From NCBI GenBank assembly GCA_903919625.1, contig CAIXIZ010000198.1:1-9908 (forward strand): a DNA stretch of 9,908 bases, written 5' to 3'. This stretch comes from an uncultured Verrucomicrobiota bacterium (GTDB taxonomy: Bacteria > Verrucomicrobiota > Verrucomicrobiia > Opitutales > Opitutaceae). Positions within the stretch are counted from its first letter, which is position 1; every line of letters starts with the position of its first letter. Shown here one piece after another: positions 1 through 6,802 of this stretch. The translations under genes and the position numbers were made by a program. Below the pieces are notes generated by a model. It saw only the letters and a program-made list of their open reading frames with translations, was not told the DNA's origin and made no database searches.

Positions 1-1
1 C

Positions 2-415
2 GAGCGCTTCATCTATTTTGCGGTCGGTCGCGATCAAGCCAAGGTGCGCGAGGTCATGGAGACCTTCAAGAAGACCGGGGCCTACAGGTTTCCGAACTTC
101 AACCGCGACAACTTCAGCGCGTCGCGCTGCAGCGACGCGGAGATCCCGGGCATCATCGCGCGTGTTCACCGCGAGCACCGCTACATCGCCGACCCGCACA
201 CCGCCTGCGGTTTCAAGGACCTGGCGCCGGGCCGCCCGAGCGTGGTGCTCGCGACCGCGAGTCCGGCGAAGTTTCCCGACACGATCAAAGCCGCCATCGG
301 AGTCGAGCCGACGCATCCGAGTCTGGAAGCGCTTAAGTCGCTTCAGGTGGTGAAGCACCGGATGCCCGCCACGGGCGCGGCCCTCCGGAAGTTTATCGAG
401 GCACAGGCGGTGTGA
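2..415 (+). CDS. thrC: Threonine synthase, C-terminal part (5' end outside window)
   Basis: This is the 3' end of an open frame that runs in from the left edge; about 137 residues are visible and the stop is TGA at 413-415. Threonine synthase is the cytoplasmic PLP enzyme that converts O-phosphohomoserine to threonine. The visible part matches the C-terminal region of the family: an ERFIYFAVGRD segment (family form ERYLY..GRD), DPHTACGFKDL around the middle, and ATASPAKFPDTI, followed by THPSLEAL near the end. The PLP lysine and substrate-binding motifs lie upstream and cannot be checked. The gene converges on the VWA gene and their ends overlap by 23 bp. No terminator hairpin with a T-run is visible at the junction. 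I recognise it from motifs, and a different PLP fold-II enzyme is unlikely. Confidence 0.9.
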   Translation, partial: ERFIYFAVGRDQAKVREVMETFKKTGAYRFPNFNRDNFSASRCSDAEIPGIIARVHREHRYIADPHTACGFKDLAPGRPSVVLATASPAKFPDTIKAAIGVEPTHPSLEALKSLQVVKHRMPATGAALRKFIEAQAV

Positions 416-1421
416 CGGCCGAGCCGGGCAGCGAGGGGACGTCACGGTACTCGCCGCCGTTTTGTTCGGCCAATGCCTCCATGAACTCCTTGCCGTCGTC
501 GGCATAATAGGCAAAGGCGTGAATCACAATCCGTTTGGCCAAGGCGCCTTGCAGCTGCCCGACCAGTGTCAGGACGGAAGCGGGTGAAACCGGGACGGGC
601 ATGCCGTCGGAGAAAAAAATGACCGCCTCCGGCTTGAGGGCAAAGGCGGCGCTGAGCGACAGGTCCGAGCGGGTGCCGCCTCCGAGCTGGGGGCGAAGAG
701 CCGGAGAGTGCTCTTTCAGCCAGCTGACGGCGTCTTCCTTGGCGGTTTCACTGGCCGCCGTCATTTTGATTTTAAACGTGGCCGTCATTCCGGCGAAGTC
801 GATCAGATCGAAATCGGTGCGGGGATCGAGGCTCATGATGTTTTTGATGATGTCCCGCTCCAGGGCGGCATAACTGGCCCGTTTTTCGCCTTGCACCATG
901 GACCCGGACACATCGACCACGAAGACCACCGAACGGACTTTCGTGCGCAGGCCGAAAAAATTAACGGTCGAGATTCCCGAGCCCACGCCAATCCCGCCGC
1001 CAATCCCGCCGCCCGTACCGGTGCCGACCCCCAGCGAGGCGCCCGGCGCCTGGGGGGCGAGGGAGTTGAGCTGCGGGATGGGATTGTTTTTCAACGCCGG
1101 CAAATCCGGCAGGCTGACCTGCGGCCGGGGGGCGTCGACCACGAGGCGCTGGGCGGCGGAGGCGAGCTGGAGCGGCTGCCGGGCGAGCTGCATCCGGCGT
1201 TCGGTCTCGGCCCCGGCCGAACGGCTTTTGCCCCCGCCGCCGCCGCCTTGGAACGTTATTCGGCGTTCTCCTGACGGATTGTTCAGCCGCACCACCCAGA
1301 AGATTGCGCAAATGACGATCAGACTGTGCAACACGAGGCTGATGAGCAGCGGTCCCCGCCCCGGACGATGGGTGCCTGGGGAGATGCGGGCCGCGAGAGC
1401 AAGATCAGGAGCTTGGTCCAT
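393..1421 (-). CDS. Membrane-anchored VWA-domain protein with TonB-like N-terminal helix
   Basis: The protein has 342 residues. Residues 1-22 are a short cytoplasmic tail, and about 24-44 form one transmembrane helix with no cleavage site, so the rest should lie in the periplasm. The helix contains S28-L-V-L-H32, the SxxxH spacing that TonB uses to couple to ExbB. Residues 58-64 are a glycine run, about 97-125 are proline-rich, and 131-149 are a second Gly-rich linker. The VWA domain spans about 162-330 and has a full MIDAS: DVSGSM (D170, S172, S174), T250 in GGGT, and D272 in FFSDG. MIDAS sites bind a divalent metal and usually a protein ligand. The gene starts 5 bp after the ExbD-b stop and is last in the ExbB-ExbD cluster, the place where tonB or tolA often sits. 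The link to ExbB is inferred; the VWA assignment is secure. Confidence 0.88.
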   Translation of the reverse strand: MDQAPDLALAARISPGTHRPGRGPLLISLVLHSLIVICAIFWVVRLNNPSGERRITFQGGGGGGKSRSAGAETERRMQLARQPLQLASAAQRLVVDAPRPQVSLPDLPALKNNPIPQLNSLAPQAPGASLGVGTGTGGGIGGGIGVGSGISTVNFFGLRTKVRSVVFVVDVSGSMVQGEKRASYAALERDIIKNIMSLDPRTDFDLIDFAGMTATFKIKMTAASETAKEDAVSWLKEHSPALRPQLGGGTRSDLSLSAAFALKPEAVIFFSDGMPVPVSPASVLTLVGQLQGALAKRIVIHAFAYYADDGKEFMEALAEQNGGEYRDVPSLPGSAVTPPVPR

Positions 1422-1426
1422 GCAGG

Positions 1427-1891
1427 TCAGAACCCGTCGGCAAGGGTGAAGGTGACGTTGTCCACCTTGGCGGCGGCGAGGGCGTTGAGCACATCGACGG
1501 TGCGGCTGTACGGGGCGAGGGGATCGCTGGCCACGGTCACCAGCAGAACCGTCCGGGCGGCGCTGGCGTTCTGGCGGAGGCGCTGGAGGGTGGCGAGCAG
1601 GTGGGGCAGATCGGCATCCGTCGGCGAGTCCATCGGTTCGTCATTGAGGAGCACTTGCCCACCGGCCTCCACCCCGATGATCTGCTCGTCGGGGAAGGTC
1701 ACGGCTGCGGTCGTGTTGGCGGATCCGGGCAGCCGGGAGTTGATCTCCTGCTCAATCTTGAGGGTGGCGCTCACCGACATGAAAAACACCAGCACCACGA
1801 ACACGACGTCGATCATCGGCGCGATCTGGAATCCCAGGTCGGGATTTTCCTCCTCGGTCGGCTGGCGGCGTGGGTGACGGCGGCGGCGCAT
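1427..1891 (-). CDS. exbD: ExbD/TolR family biopolymer transport protein (second copy, ExbD-b)
   Basis: The 154-residue protein has ExbD topology: a basic, acidic-rich cytoplasmic tail (1-22), one transmembrane helix (about 23-42, IAPMIDVVFVVLVFFMSVSA) and a periplasmic domain. Asp28 within PMID corresponds to the proton-carrying aspartate of ExbD/TolR (Asp25 in E. coli ExbD). The periplasmic part ends in the usual pattern of a beta strand (TVLLVTVASDPLAPYS), a helix (RTVDVLNALAAAKV) and a last strand (NVTFTLADG). With ExbB it should form the inner-membrane channel that converts proton flow into movement of a partner protein. The ATG at 1891 lies 3 bp after the stop of ExbD-a, and the VWA gene follows after 5 bp. 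Outside the TM helix it differs clearly from ExbD-a, so it is not a recent duplicate. No Shine-Dalgarno sequence is visible. Confidence 0.92.
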   Translation of the reverse strand: MRRRRHPRRQPTEEENPDLGFQIAPMIDVVFVVLVFFMSVSATLKIEQEINSRLPGSANTTAAVTFPDEQIIGVEAGGQVLLNDEPMDSPTDADLPHLLATLQRLRQNASAARTVLLVTVASDPLAPYSRTVDVLNALAAAKVDNVTFTLADGF

Positions 1892-1894
1892 GGC

Positions 1895-2323
1895 TCAGCG
1901 ATTGAGGGCGGCGAAGGTGATTTCGGTGATGCCCGCCTGGCCGGCGGCGGCCAGCACACGGGAAATATGCTCGGCGGGGACGAGCTGGTCGCCCCGGATC
2001 ACCACCCGGTGTCCGGGCGATTCCGCATGACGCCGGGCGAGCAGGGGGACGAGCGTCTCGGGCTTGGCATAAACGACGTCCTCGAAGCTGAACTCGGCCC
2101 GTTTCCGTCCGGCGTCCCAGCGGACATTGATGACCGATTCGTCGCGGGGTCCCCCGGGGGGGGTGGCGTGGGGGGCGACCGGCAGGTTGACCGAGGAGTC
2201 CACCCGGCTGACCTGCAGGGTGGTGATGCTCATGAAAAAGACCAGCAGGACGAGCAACACGTCGATCATCGGCGCGATCTGGAATTCCGGCTCGTCGCCG
2301 TTGCCGCTGCTGAGGTTGGCCAT
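1895..2323 (-). CDS. exbD: ExbD/TolR family biopolymer transport protein (first copy, ExbD-a)
   Basis: The protein has 142 residues. A short cytoplasmic tail with EPEFQIAPMID leads into one transmembrane helix (about 17-36), with the conserved proton-path aspartate at Asp21. A proline- and glycine-rich linker (about 50-60, HATPPGGP) follows, then a periplasmic ExbD fold with a HRVVIRGDQLVPAEH strand-turn and an ITEITFAA final strand. It starts 23 bp after the exbB stop and ends 3 bp before exbD-b, so the three are almost certainly co-transcribed. Having two ExbDs per ExbB suggests that the ExbD dimer in the ExbB ring may be a heterodimer; that is inference. The linker codons lie over a long C-run/G-run on the plus strand (2146-2175). 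The bases before the ATG are pyrimidine-rich (CCTCCCCTTTCC), the opposite of a Shine-Dalgarno site. Confidence 0.92.
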   Translation of the reverse strand: MANLSSGNGDEPEFQIAPMIDVLLVLLVFFMSITTLQVSRVDSSVNLPVAPHATPPGGPRDESVINVRWDAGRKRAEFSFEDVVYAKPETLVPLLARRHAESPGHRVVIRGDQLVPAEHISRVLAAAGQAGITEITFAALNR

Positions 2324-2346
2324 GGAAAGGGGAGGTTAAGGCGGGC

Positions 2347-3210
2347 TTAGGCGAGAGCCACGTCCTCGGGATCGTCCGCCTGGCTGGGGGCGGCCGATTT
2401 GGGCGGGGCAGGAATGAAGATAAGCGGGTCAAGTCGCCGACCTTTGAGGCGTTCATACGGCAGGTGGCGGAACAGGCCGCCGACGTGCTCCTGCAGATGG
2501 CGAAAACCGGCGGCGAGGCGGTTGCGCAGGATGTAATAGGCGGCGAATGCGGGGATGGCAACCAGCAGACCCCCGGCGGTGGCGACCAGCACGGTGCCGA
2601 TGGCGGAGGACAGCTTGGCCGAGTCGGCCGCCCCGGTGGAGCCGAGGGTGTTGAATGCCTTGATCATGCCGAACACGGTGCCATTCAGCCCGATCATGGG
2701 GGTGATGACCCCGATGACCGACAGATAGCTCAGGCGCGATTGAAAAGCCGCCCGTTCGCGTTCGGTCTGTTCAAACACGGCGTCTTCCACCGCTTCCTGC
2801 CCATGGGCGGCCTGTCCGAGCGCGGCGAGCGAGATCCGGCCCAGGACCGAATCACTCCGCCGGGCGGCGGCAATGGCATTCTCATAGTCGCCCGCCGACA
2901 GGCGGTTGCGCAGATTGGAGAGCAGCGATTCCGGCGCCAGCTTGGTGCGCGTCGTCCGCATCCAACCATCGATCACGAGCCAGACCATGATGATGGAAAT
3001 GATGAGGAGGGCGGACATAAAAACCACGCCACCGCCCATCACCCGGTCGAAGAGGCTCATTTCGACGACCGCAGGCGGAACCGCGGTGCCGGCGGCCGGG
3101 CTGGCGGTGGCCGCGCTGGCGGATGACACGAGGAGACCGGTGACAGACAGGGCGGACAGCCGGGCAACCAAGCCGCACAGGTGGGAGAAGGTCGGGGGGG
3201 AGGTTTTCAT
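2347..3210 (-). CDS. exbB: MotA/TolQ/ExbB family proton channel with N-terminal signal peptide
   Basis: The 287-residue protein begins with a signal-peptide-like segment (1-34, hydrophobic LSALSVTGLLVSSASA) and an Ala/Pro-rich spacer. TM1 lies at about 60-80 and is followed by a long cytoplasmic helical stretch (about 85-160). TM2 is at about 162-185 and TM3 at about 203-226. Family signatures are PMIGLNGTVFGMIKAF (171-186, family form GLLGTV.GMI.AF) and LSSAIGTVLVATAGGLLVAIPAF (200-222). ExbB rings around the ExbD dimer form the proton-driven motor of the Ton and Tol systems. E. coli ExbB lacks a cleavable leader, but a leader of this kind is common in ExbB homologues of several environmental phyla. 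The ATG overlaps the stop of the preceding gene as ATGA (3207-3210), which suggests translational coupling. The Asn at 175 in place of the usual Leu is a small departure. Confidence 0.93.
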   Translation of the reverse strand: MKTSPPTFSHLCGLVARLSALSVTGLLVSSASAATASPAAGTAVPPAVVEMSLFDRVMGGGVVFMSALLIISIIMVWLVIDGWMRTTRTKLAPESLLSNLRNRLSAGDYENAIAAARRSDSVLGRISLAALGQAAHGQEAVEDAVFEQTERERAAFQSRLSYLSVIGVITPMIGLNGTVFGMIKAFNTLGSTGAADSAKLSSAIGTVLVATAGGLLVAIPAFAAYYILRNRLAAGFRHLQEHVGGLFRHLPYERLKGRRLDPLIFIPAPPKSAAPSQADDPEDVALA

Positions 3211-4034
3211 GGTGAATTTTTCTGATCAGTCGGCGGAAATTCTTTCTGGGCGAGGTCGGCCTCTGGTGTCCCGGGATAGAGCCGGACCAGCTCATCCCGG
3301 GCAAGTCTGGCCCGGGTGATTTCCCCGAGGGAGTGATAACACCGGGTTGTCCCCAGCAGGGCCGCCGGCATTGCCGATTTTTCGCCCGGGAAATAGACCG
3401 GCACGCGCAGATAGGCAAACAGCGCCTCCTCGGCTTTGCCGTCGAGTCGCAGCAGATCGGCATTGAGCAAATTGAGGCGGGCGCGGCTGGCGTCGTCCCT
3501 GGCCTCCGCGGATGCAACTGCGAGCCGGGTCCGGACCTCGTCCAGATGGCCGCCGGCGAACAGCAGGTCGATGATGTCAAATTGCAGGCGGGTCGCGAGG
3601 GCGGGCGCGGTTTCAAGCTTGCTGCGGCGCAGCAGCGCAACAATGGCGTCGGCCTCCGGCAGACGGCCCAGGGAGGCGAGCGCCCGGCCGCGCAAAGCGG
3701 CACCGGCGTTCCACCACGAACCGGGAATTTCCCGGAACAACTGCTGCGGTTTGAGCGTGGCATCGATCAAGGCAAAGGCCTCCGGGGCGCGGTTTGATTT
3801 TAGGAGTGCCTCGGCTTCGGCGAAAGCGGGGGGATCGGGCCACTCCAGGCGGACGATGTTGGAGATGGGCTGTCCGACGCTCTCCCCGGCAAGCCGGTTG
3901 ACAATCCGCTGATCATCCAGGACGGCCGGGGGCATGGTGATCTTGCGGCCATCCTGCATCCAGAAGGTTTGGGCGGATGCGCCCTGGCCGGTGGCCAACA
4001 GCAGGCAGACCAACGGTAGGAAATGCCGGTTCAT
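3207..4034 (-). CDS. Secreted helical-repeat (TPR-like) protein
   Basis: The protein has 275 residues. A clear signal peptide covers 1-21 (cleavage after GASA, before QTFW), so the mature protein should be periplasmic. Residues 22-70 are a short beta-rich stretch (QTFWMQDGRKITMP... ISNIVRLEWPDPP), loosely like the SHD1-type start of the distant hydrolase gene. Residues 71-265 are paired amphipathic helices of TPR type: AFAEAEALLKSNRAPEAFAL, GRALASLGRLPEADAIVALL, RLNLLNADLLRLDGKAEEAL, LGTTRCYHSLGEITRARLA. No catalytic motif is visible. The start and the end are both ATGA overlaps with neighbours (4031-4034 and 3207-3210), so its dosage is probably tied to the large TPR protein and to ExbB. A periplasmic scaffold or adaptor for the ExbB-ExbD-VWA complex is the best guess; the exact role is unknown. 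Confidence 0.8.
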   Translation of the reverse strand: MNRHFLPLVCLLLATGQGASAQTFWMQDGRKITMPPAVLDDQRIVNRLAGESVGQPISNIVRLEWPDPPAFAEAEALLKSNRAPEAFALIDATLKPQQLFREIPGSWWNAGAALRGRALASLGRLPEADAIVALLRRSKLETAPALATRLQFDIIDLLFAGGHLDEVRTRLAVASAEARDDASRARLNLLNADLLRLDGKAEEALFAYLRVPVYFPGEKSAMPAALLGTTRCYHSLGEITRARLARDELVRLYPGTPEADLAQKEFPPTDQKNSP

Positions 4035-6730
4035 GTGGCGGAGGACTCAAGCAGGCGCAGGCGTTCACGCGCGGTGCTGGCGGCAGGGTGGATGCGCAGG
4101 TGCTCATTGCCGAGCATCTCGCGGTAGGTGGCGATGGCCGCGGCGGGTTGGCCAAGCTTTTCCAGGGCGAGGCCGCTGTCGAGATAAGCCCGCGCCGCCC
4201 AGTCCGGGAAACGTTGCTGGCCGACATAGACGCGCTGGAAAAAAGCCACGCCTTTGGGCAGATCGCCGCGCCGGACCGCAATCTGGCCGAGATAATAGAG
4301 GCTGAGCGCCGTGCTCTCACCGCGCCACTCCCGGGCGGCGGCGATGCTGGTGAAAAGTTTTTCGGCCTCCGTCAGCCGGCCGAGCAGCAGAAACGCCCGG
4401 GCCTGGCCGACGGTCGCTTCGCGCAGACGGTGCTGGGCTCCGGCCCGGTCAATGGCCGCCAGATAGTTTGTCTCCGCCGTCTGGCCCTCATCATGGGCGA
4501 GGGCCAGGTCACCCAGGCCGACATAGGCGCAGTCGCGCCAGTCCGACGCCGGGTAACGGGCCAGCAGGGTCTCAAAGCAGGCCTTGGCCGCGGCGGGGGA
4601 GCTTTGCCGGAGCAGCGCTTCTCCTGTCTCGGCGAGCAATGGGGCGCTGAGCTGATCGGGCGTTTCGGTCAGGCCGATTTTGGCGAGAATTTTTTCGGCG
4701 TCTGCCGGGCGGGTGATGGCCTGGAGATATTTGGCCTCAAAATAAGCGAGGCGGGCCCGGGCCAGCGGGGTGATTTTGCCCTGATCCGCATACAGCTGGC
4801 CGGCCAGGGCGGCGGCGGTCACGGGAGGATCCTGCTTTGCCTCATTTGCTGCCGGGGTGTCGGGCGGGGGGGCGGAGGCCAGGACCCGCATGCGTCGCGC
4901 CTGGATTTGCGCCAGCAGGGCGAGCATTTCCTCCGCGCCGGATTTGGTGGGATCGTCCAGCACGGGAGTCAGGCGGCCGACGACAAAGTTCCACGCCGTG
5001 TCCAGGCGTCCCGCGCGAAGATCGGCGGTGGCGATCTGGGTCACCCAGCCGGCGGCCAGCGGGCTGTTCGGGGCGGCGGCCAGCAGCGGGCTGTACAGTT
5101 CCGTCAAGCCGTCCCAGTCGCGTTTCTGGCCCAGCTGCCGGGCGCATTCGGCGAGCGCATAGGCCAGCACCTCATCGCTGACCCCCGGTTGGGTGGCGGC
5201 GAGGCGATAGGCCGCAAAGGCGTCATCCGGACGGTTGAGGGCCTTGAGGACATCACCTTTCAGGGAGATCACGGCGGGCCGGACGAGCGTGTCTTTGGGA
5301 TATTCCCGGAGCCATTGGTCGCAGGCGGCCAGCGCGCCGGAGTTTTCCTGACGGGCGAAGCGGCAGACGGCGAGGCGGTAGGTGGCGTCGGCCCGCTGGG
5401 AACTCTGAGGAAATTTGCCCAGAAAGCCTTTGATGGCCGGTTCGGCGCGGTCGTAGTCGTGGGCCGCCATGAAGGTGAGCGCGGCGAGGTAGGACATCTT
5501 TTCCCGCTCTTCACCGGCGGGGAAATCGCGCAGGTAGCTTTCGCAGTCGGCCCGCGCACCGCCCTGGTCGCCGGTGGCAAACTTGAGGTCGGCGAGCGCC
5601 AGCAGCGAGCGCGAGAGGAGGGCGGATTTGGATTTTTTTCGCGCGGCGTCGGCGGCAAAGGTGTAAAAGGCGAGGGCATCGGCATTGCGGCCGAGCCGCA
5701 GGGCCAGCCGGCCACCGATCTCGGTCATCTCCGGCGCGAGCGGGTGGGTGCGGAACTCGGCCAGAAACCGGCGGCAGAGTAGCATCGCCTCCTCGGCCCG
5801 GCCGGCATCCTGCCAGGCCAGCGCGAGTCCCTGCACCGCAAAGACCTGGTCGGAGGCGGCCGGAAAGCGCTGCAACAGGTCACGGTAAACGACCACGGCC
5901 TCCCAGGGACGGTCGAGCTTGAGAAAGACGCCGCCCAGGCGCAGGTAACGGGGCAGCTCGAGCGTTTCCTCATTTTGCATCCTGGTCAGGGCGGCCTTGG
6001 CGGAGCTGAGTTTGGCGGCCAGGGGTTCGCGAATCAGCACATTGGCGGGCGCGTTGTACGCCTCCGTGAGATCGGTGACGCGCTGGCGCTGGCGTTGCAG
6101 CAGCTGTTCCCCCGTGGGCAGGCTTTGGAGAAACTCGAGGGTTTGGGCGGCCTGCCCGGCCTGCAGGAGCGTGTCGGCGGCGGCCAGCGCCAAGGTGAGC
6201 GTTGCGCTCTGGTCGTCCAGGCCAGGGGCGTCGTCGAGGAGCTTCCTGATTTCGGTCAATGCCGCCTCGGTCTGATGGACGGCGAGCAGCGCCTGGGCCA
6301 GGGCGAGCCGGGCCTCGTCGGCCTGGCTGGAGTAGGCTTCGAGATATTGGCGCAGGGCCGGGATGGCGGCGGGGTTGTCGCCCTTGCGCAGCAGCGCGGC
6401 GGCGAGCGTGAAATGCACCCGGTCCAGCATCGGCTCCGAGCCCGGGGCGGCGCGGCTGATGATCTGCTGGCACAGCCCGGCACAGCGGTCATAGTTGCCG
6501 GCGTTGAAGGCGTTCACGGCATCGCGATACATTGCCTCTTGCGCAAACGGGGTCAGCTTTTCGGGCTTGGCTGGCTCGGCTGGAGGACGTGGGGGTGGCG
6601 CAGCCCGGGGGGGCGCCGGACCGGACGAAGTGGGGGGCGTGATCGCGAGTTGCGCCCGCAGTCCGGACATGCCCAGCACCAGTCCGGCCAACAGCCCGGA
6701 CGCGCGCAGCATTAAAGGCGGGGTGAACAT
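4031..6730 (-). CDS. Large secreted tetratricopeptide-repeat protein
   Basis: From the ATG at 6730 the protein has 899 residues. The frame stays open upstream to a TTG at 6775, but that extension adds a charged, non-leader sequence. Starting at 6730 (or at the next ATG, 6712) places a signal peptide at the N-terminus (LRASGLLAGLVLGMSGLRA before Q27). Residues 31-57 are a proline-rich linker. From about 60 to the end the protein is a continuous series of helix pairs with TPR spacing, for example AVNAFNAGNYDRCAGLCQQI, ALLRKGDNPAAIPALRQYLE, RLAVCRFARQENSGALAACD and GLALEKLGQPAAAIATYREM. No enzyme motif is visible. TPR solenoids bind proteins, and long periplasmic ones often organise envelope complexes. 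The stop overlaps the next start as ATGA, which ties it to the ExbB-ExbD cluster. TPR family is secure, partner unknown. Confidence 0.88.
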   Translation of the reverse strand: MFTPPLMLRASGLLAGLVLGMSGLRAQLAITPPTSSGPAPPRAAPPPRPPAEPAKPEKLTPFAQEAMYRDAVNAFNAGNYDRCAGLCQQIISRAAPGSEPMLDRVHFTLAAALLRKGDNPAAIPALRQYLEAYSSQADEARLALAQALLAVHQTEAALTEIRKLLDDAPGLDDQSATLTLALAAADTLLQAGQAAQTLEFLQSLPTGEQLLQRQRQRVTDLTEAYNAPANVLIREPLAAKLSSAKAALTRMQNEETLELPRYLRLGGVFLKLDRPWEAVVVYRDLLQRFPAASDQVFAVQGLALAWQDAGRAEEAMLLCRRFLAEFRTHPLAPEMTEIGGRLALRLGRNADALAFYTFAADAARKKSKSALLSRSLLALADLKFATGDQGGARADCESYLRDFPAGEEREKMSYLAALTFMAAHDYDRAEPAIKGFLGKFPQSSQRADATYRLAVCRFARQENSGALAACDQWLREYPKDTLVRPAVISLKGDVLKALNRPDDAFAAYRLAATQPGVSDEVLAYALAECARQLGQKRDWDGLTELYSPLLAAAPNSPLAAGWVTQIATADLRAGRLDTAWNFVVGRLTPVLDDPTKSGAEEMLALLAQIQARRMRVLASAPPPDTPAANEAKQDPPVTAAALAGQLYADQGKITPLARARLAYFEAKYLQAITRPADAEKILAKIGLTETPDQLSAPLLAETGEALLRQSSPAAAKACFETLLARYPASDWRDCAYVGLGDLALAHDEGQTAETNYLAAIDRAGAQHRLREATVGQARAFLLLGRLTEAEKLFTSIAAAREWRGESTALSLYYLGQIAVRRGDLPKGVAFFQRVYVGQQRFPDWAARAYLDSGLALEKLGQPAAAIATYREMLGNEHLRIHPAASTARERLRLLESSAT

Positions 6731-6741
6731 GGGGACGGTCT

Positions 6742-6763
6742 GCGGCCAGCGTGCCTTGGCCGC
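6742..6763 (-). repeat. Hairpin in the gap before the large TPR gene
   Basis: A perfect 7-bp inverted repeat (GCGGCCA at 6742-6748 and TGGCCGC at 6757-6763) encloses an 8-base loop. It lies in the 72-bp gap between the hydrolase-NHL stop and the TPR start, 11 bp ahead of the ATG at 6730. No T-run follows on the minus strand, so it is not a standard terminator. It could attenuate read-through, stabilise a processed mRNA end or mask the TPR start. The octamer GGCCGCGG also occurs twice in this gap (6758-6765 and 6793-6800). Confidence 0.4.
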
Positions 6764-6802
6764 GGCAAATCGCAAGCGCGTTTACGGAAATGGGCCGCGG
6801 GA

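Noticed and set aside
393..3210. A plain TonB or Tol-Pal locus
   Set aside because: No TonB C-terminal domain, TolA, TolB, Pal or outer-membrane receptor is encoded; the last gene has a VWA domain instead.
3977..5782. Plus-strand frame of 601 residues opposite the large TPR gene
   Set aside because: It is Gly/Arg/Ala-rich with no domain pattern, as expected for the antisense of GC-rich coding DNA; the opposite strand encodes a clear TPR protein.
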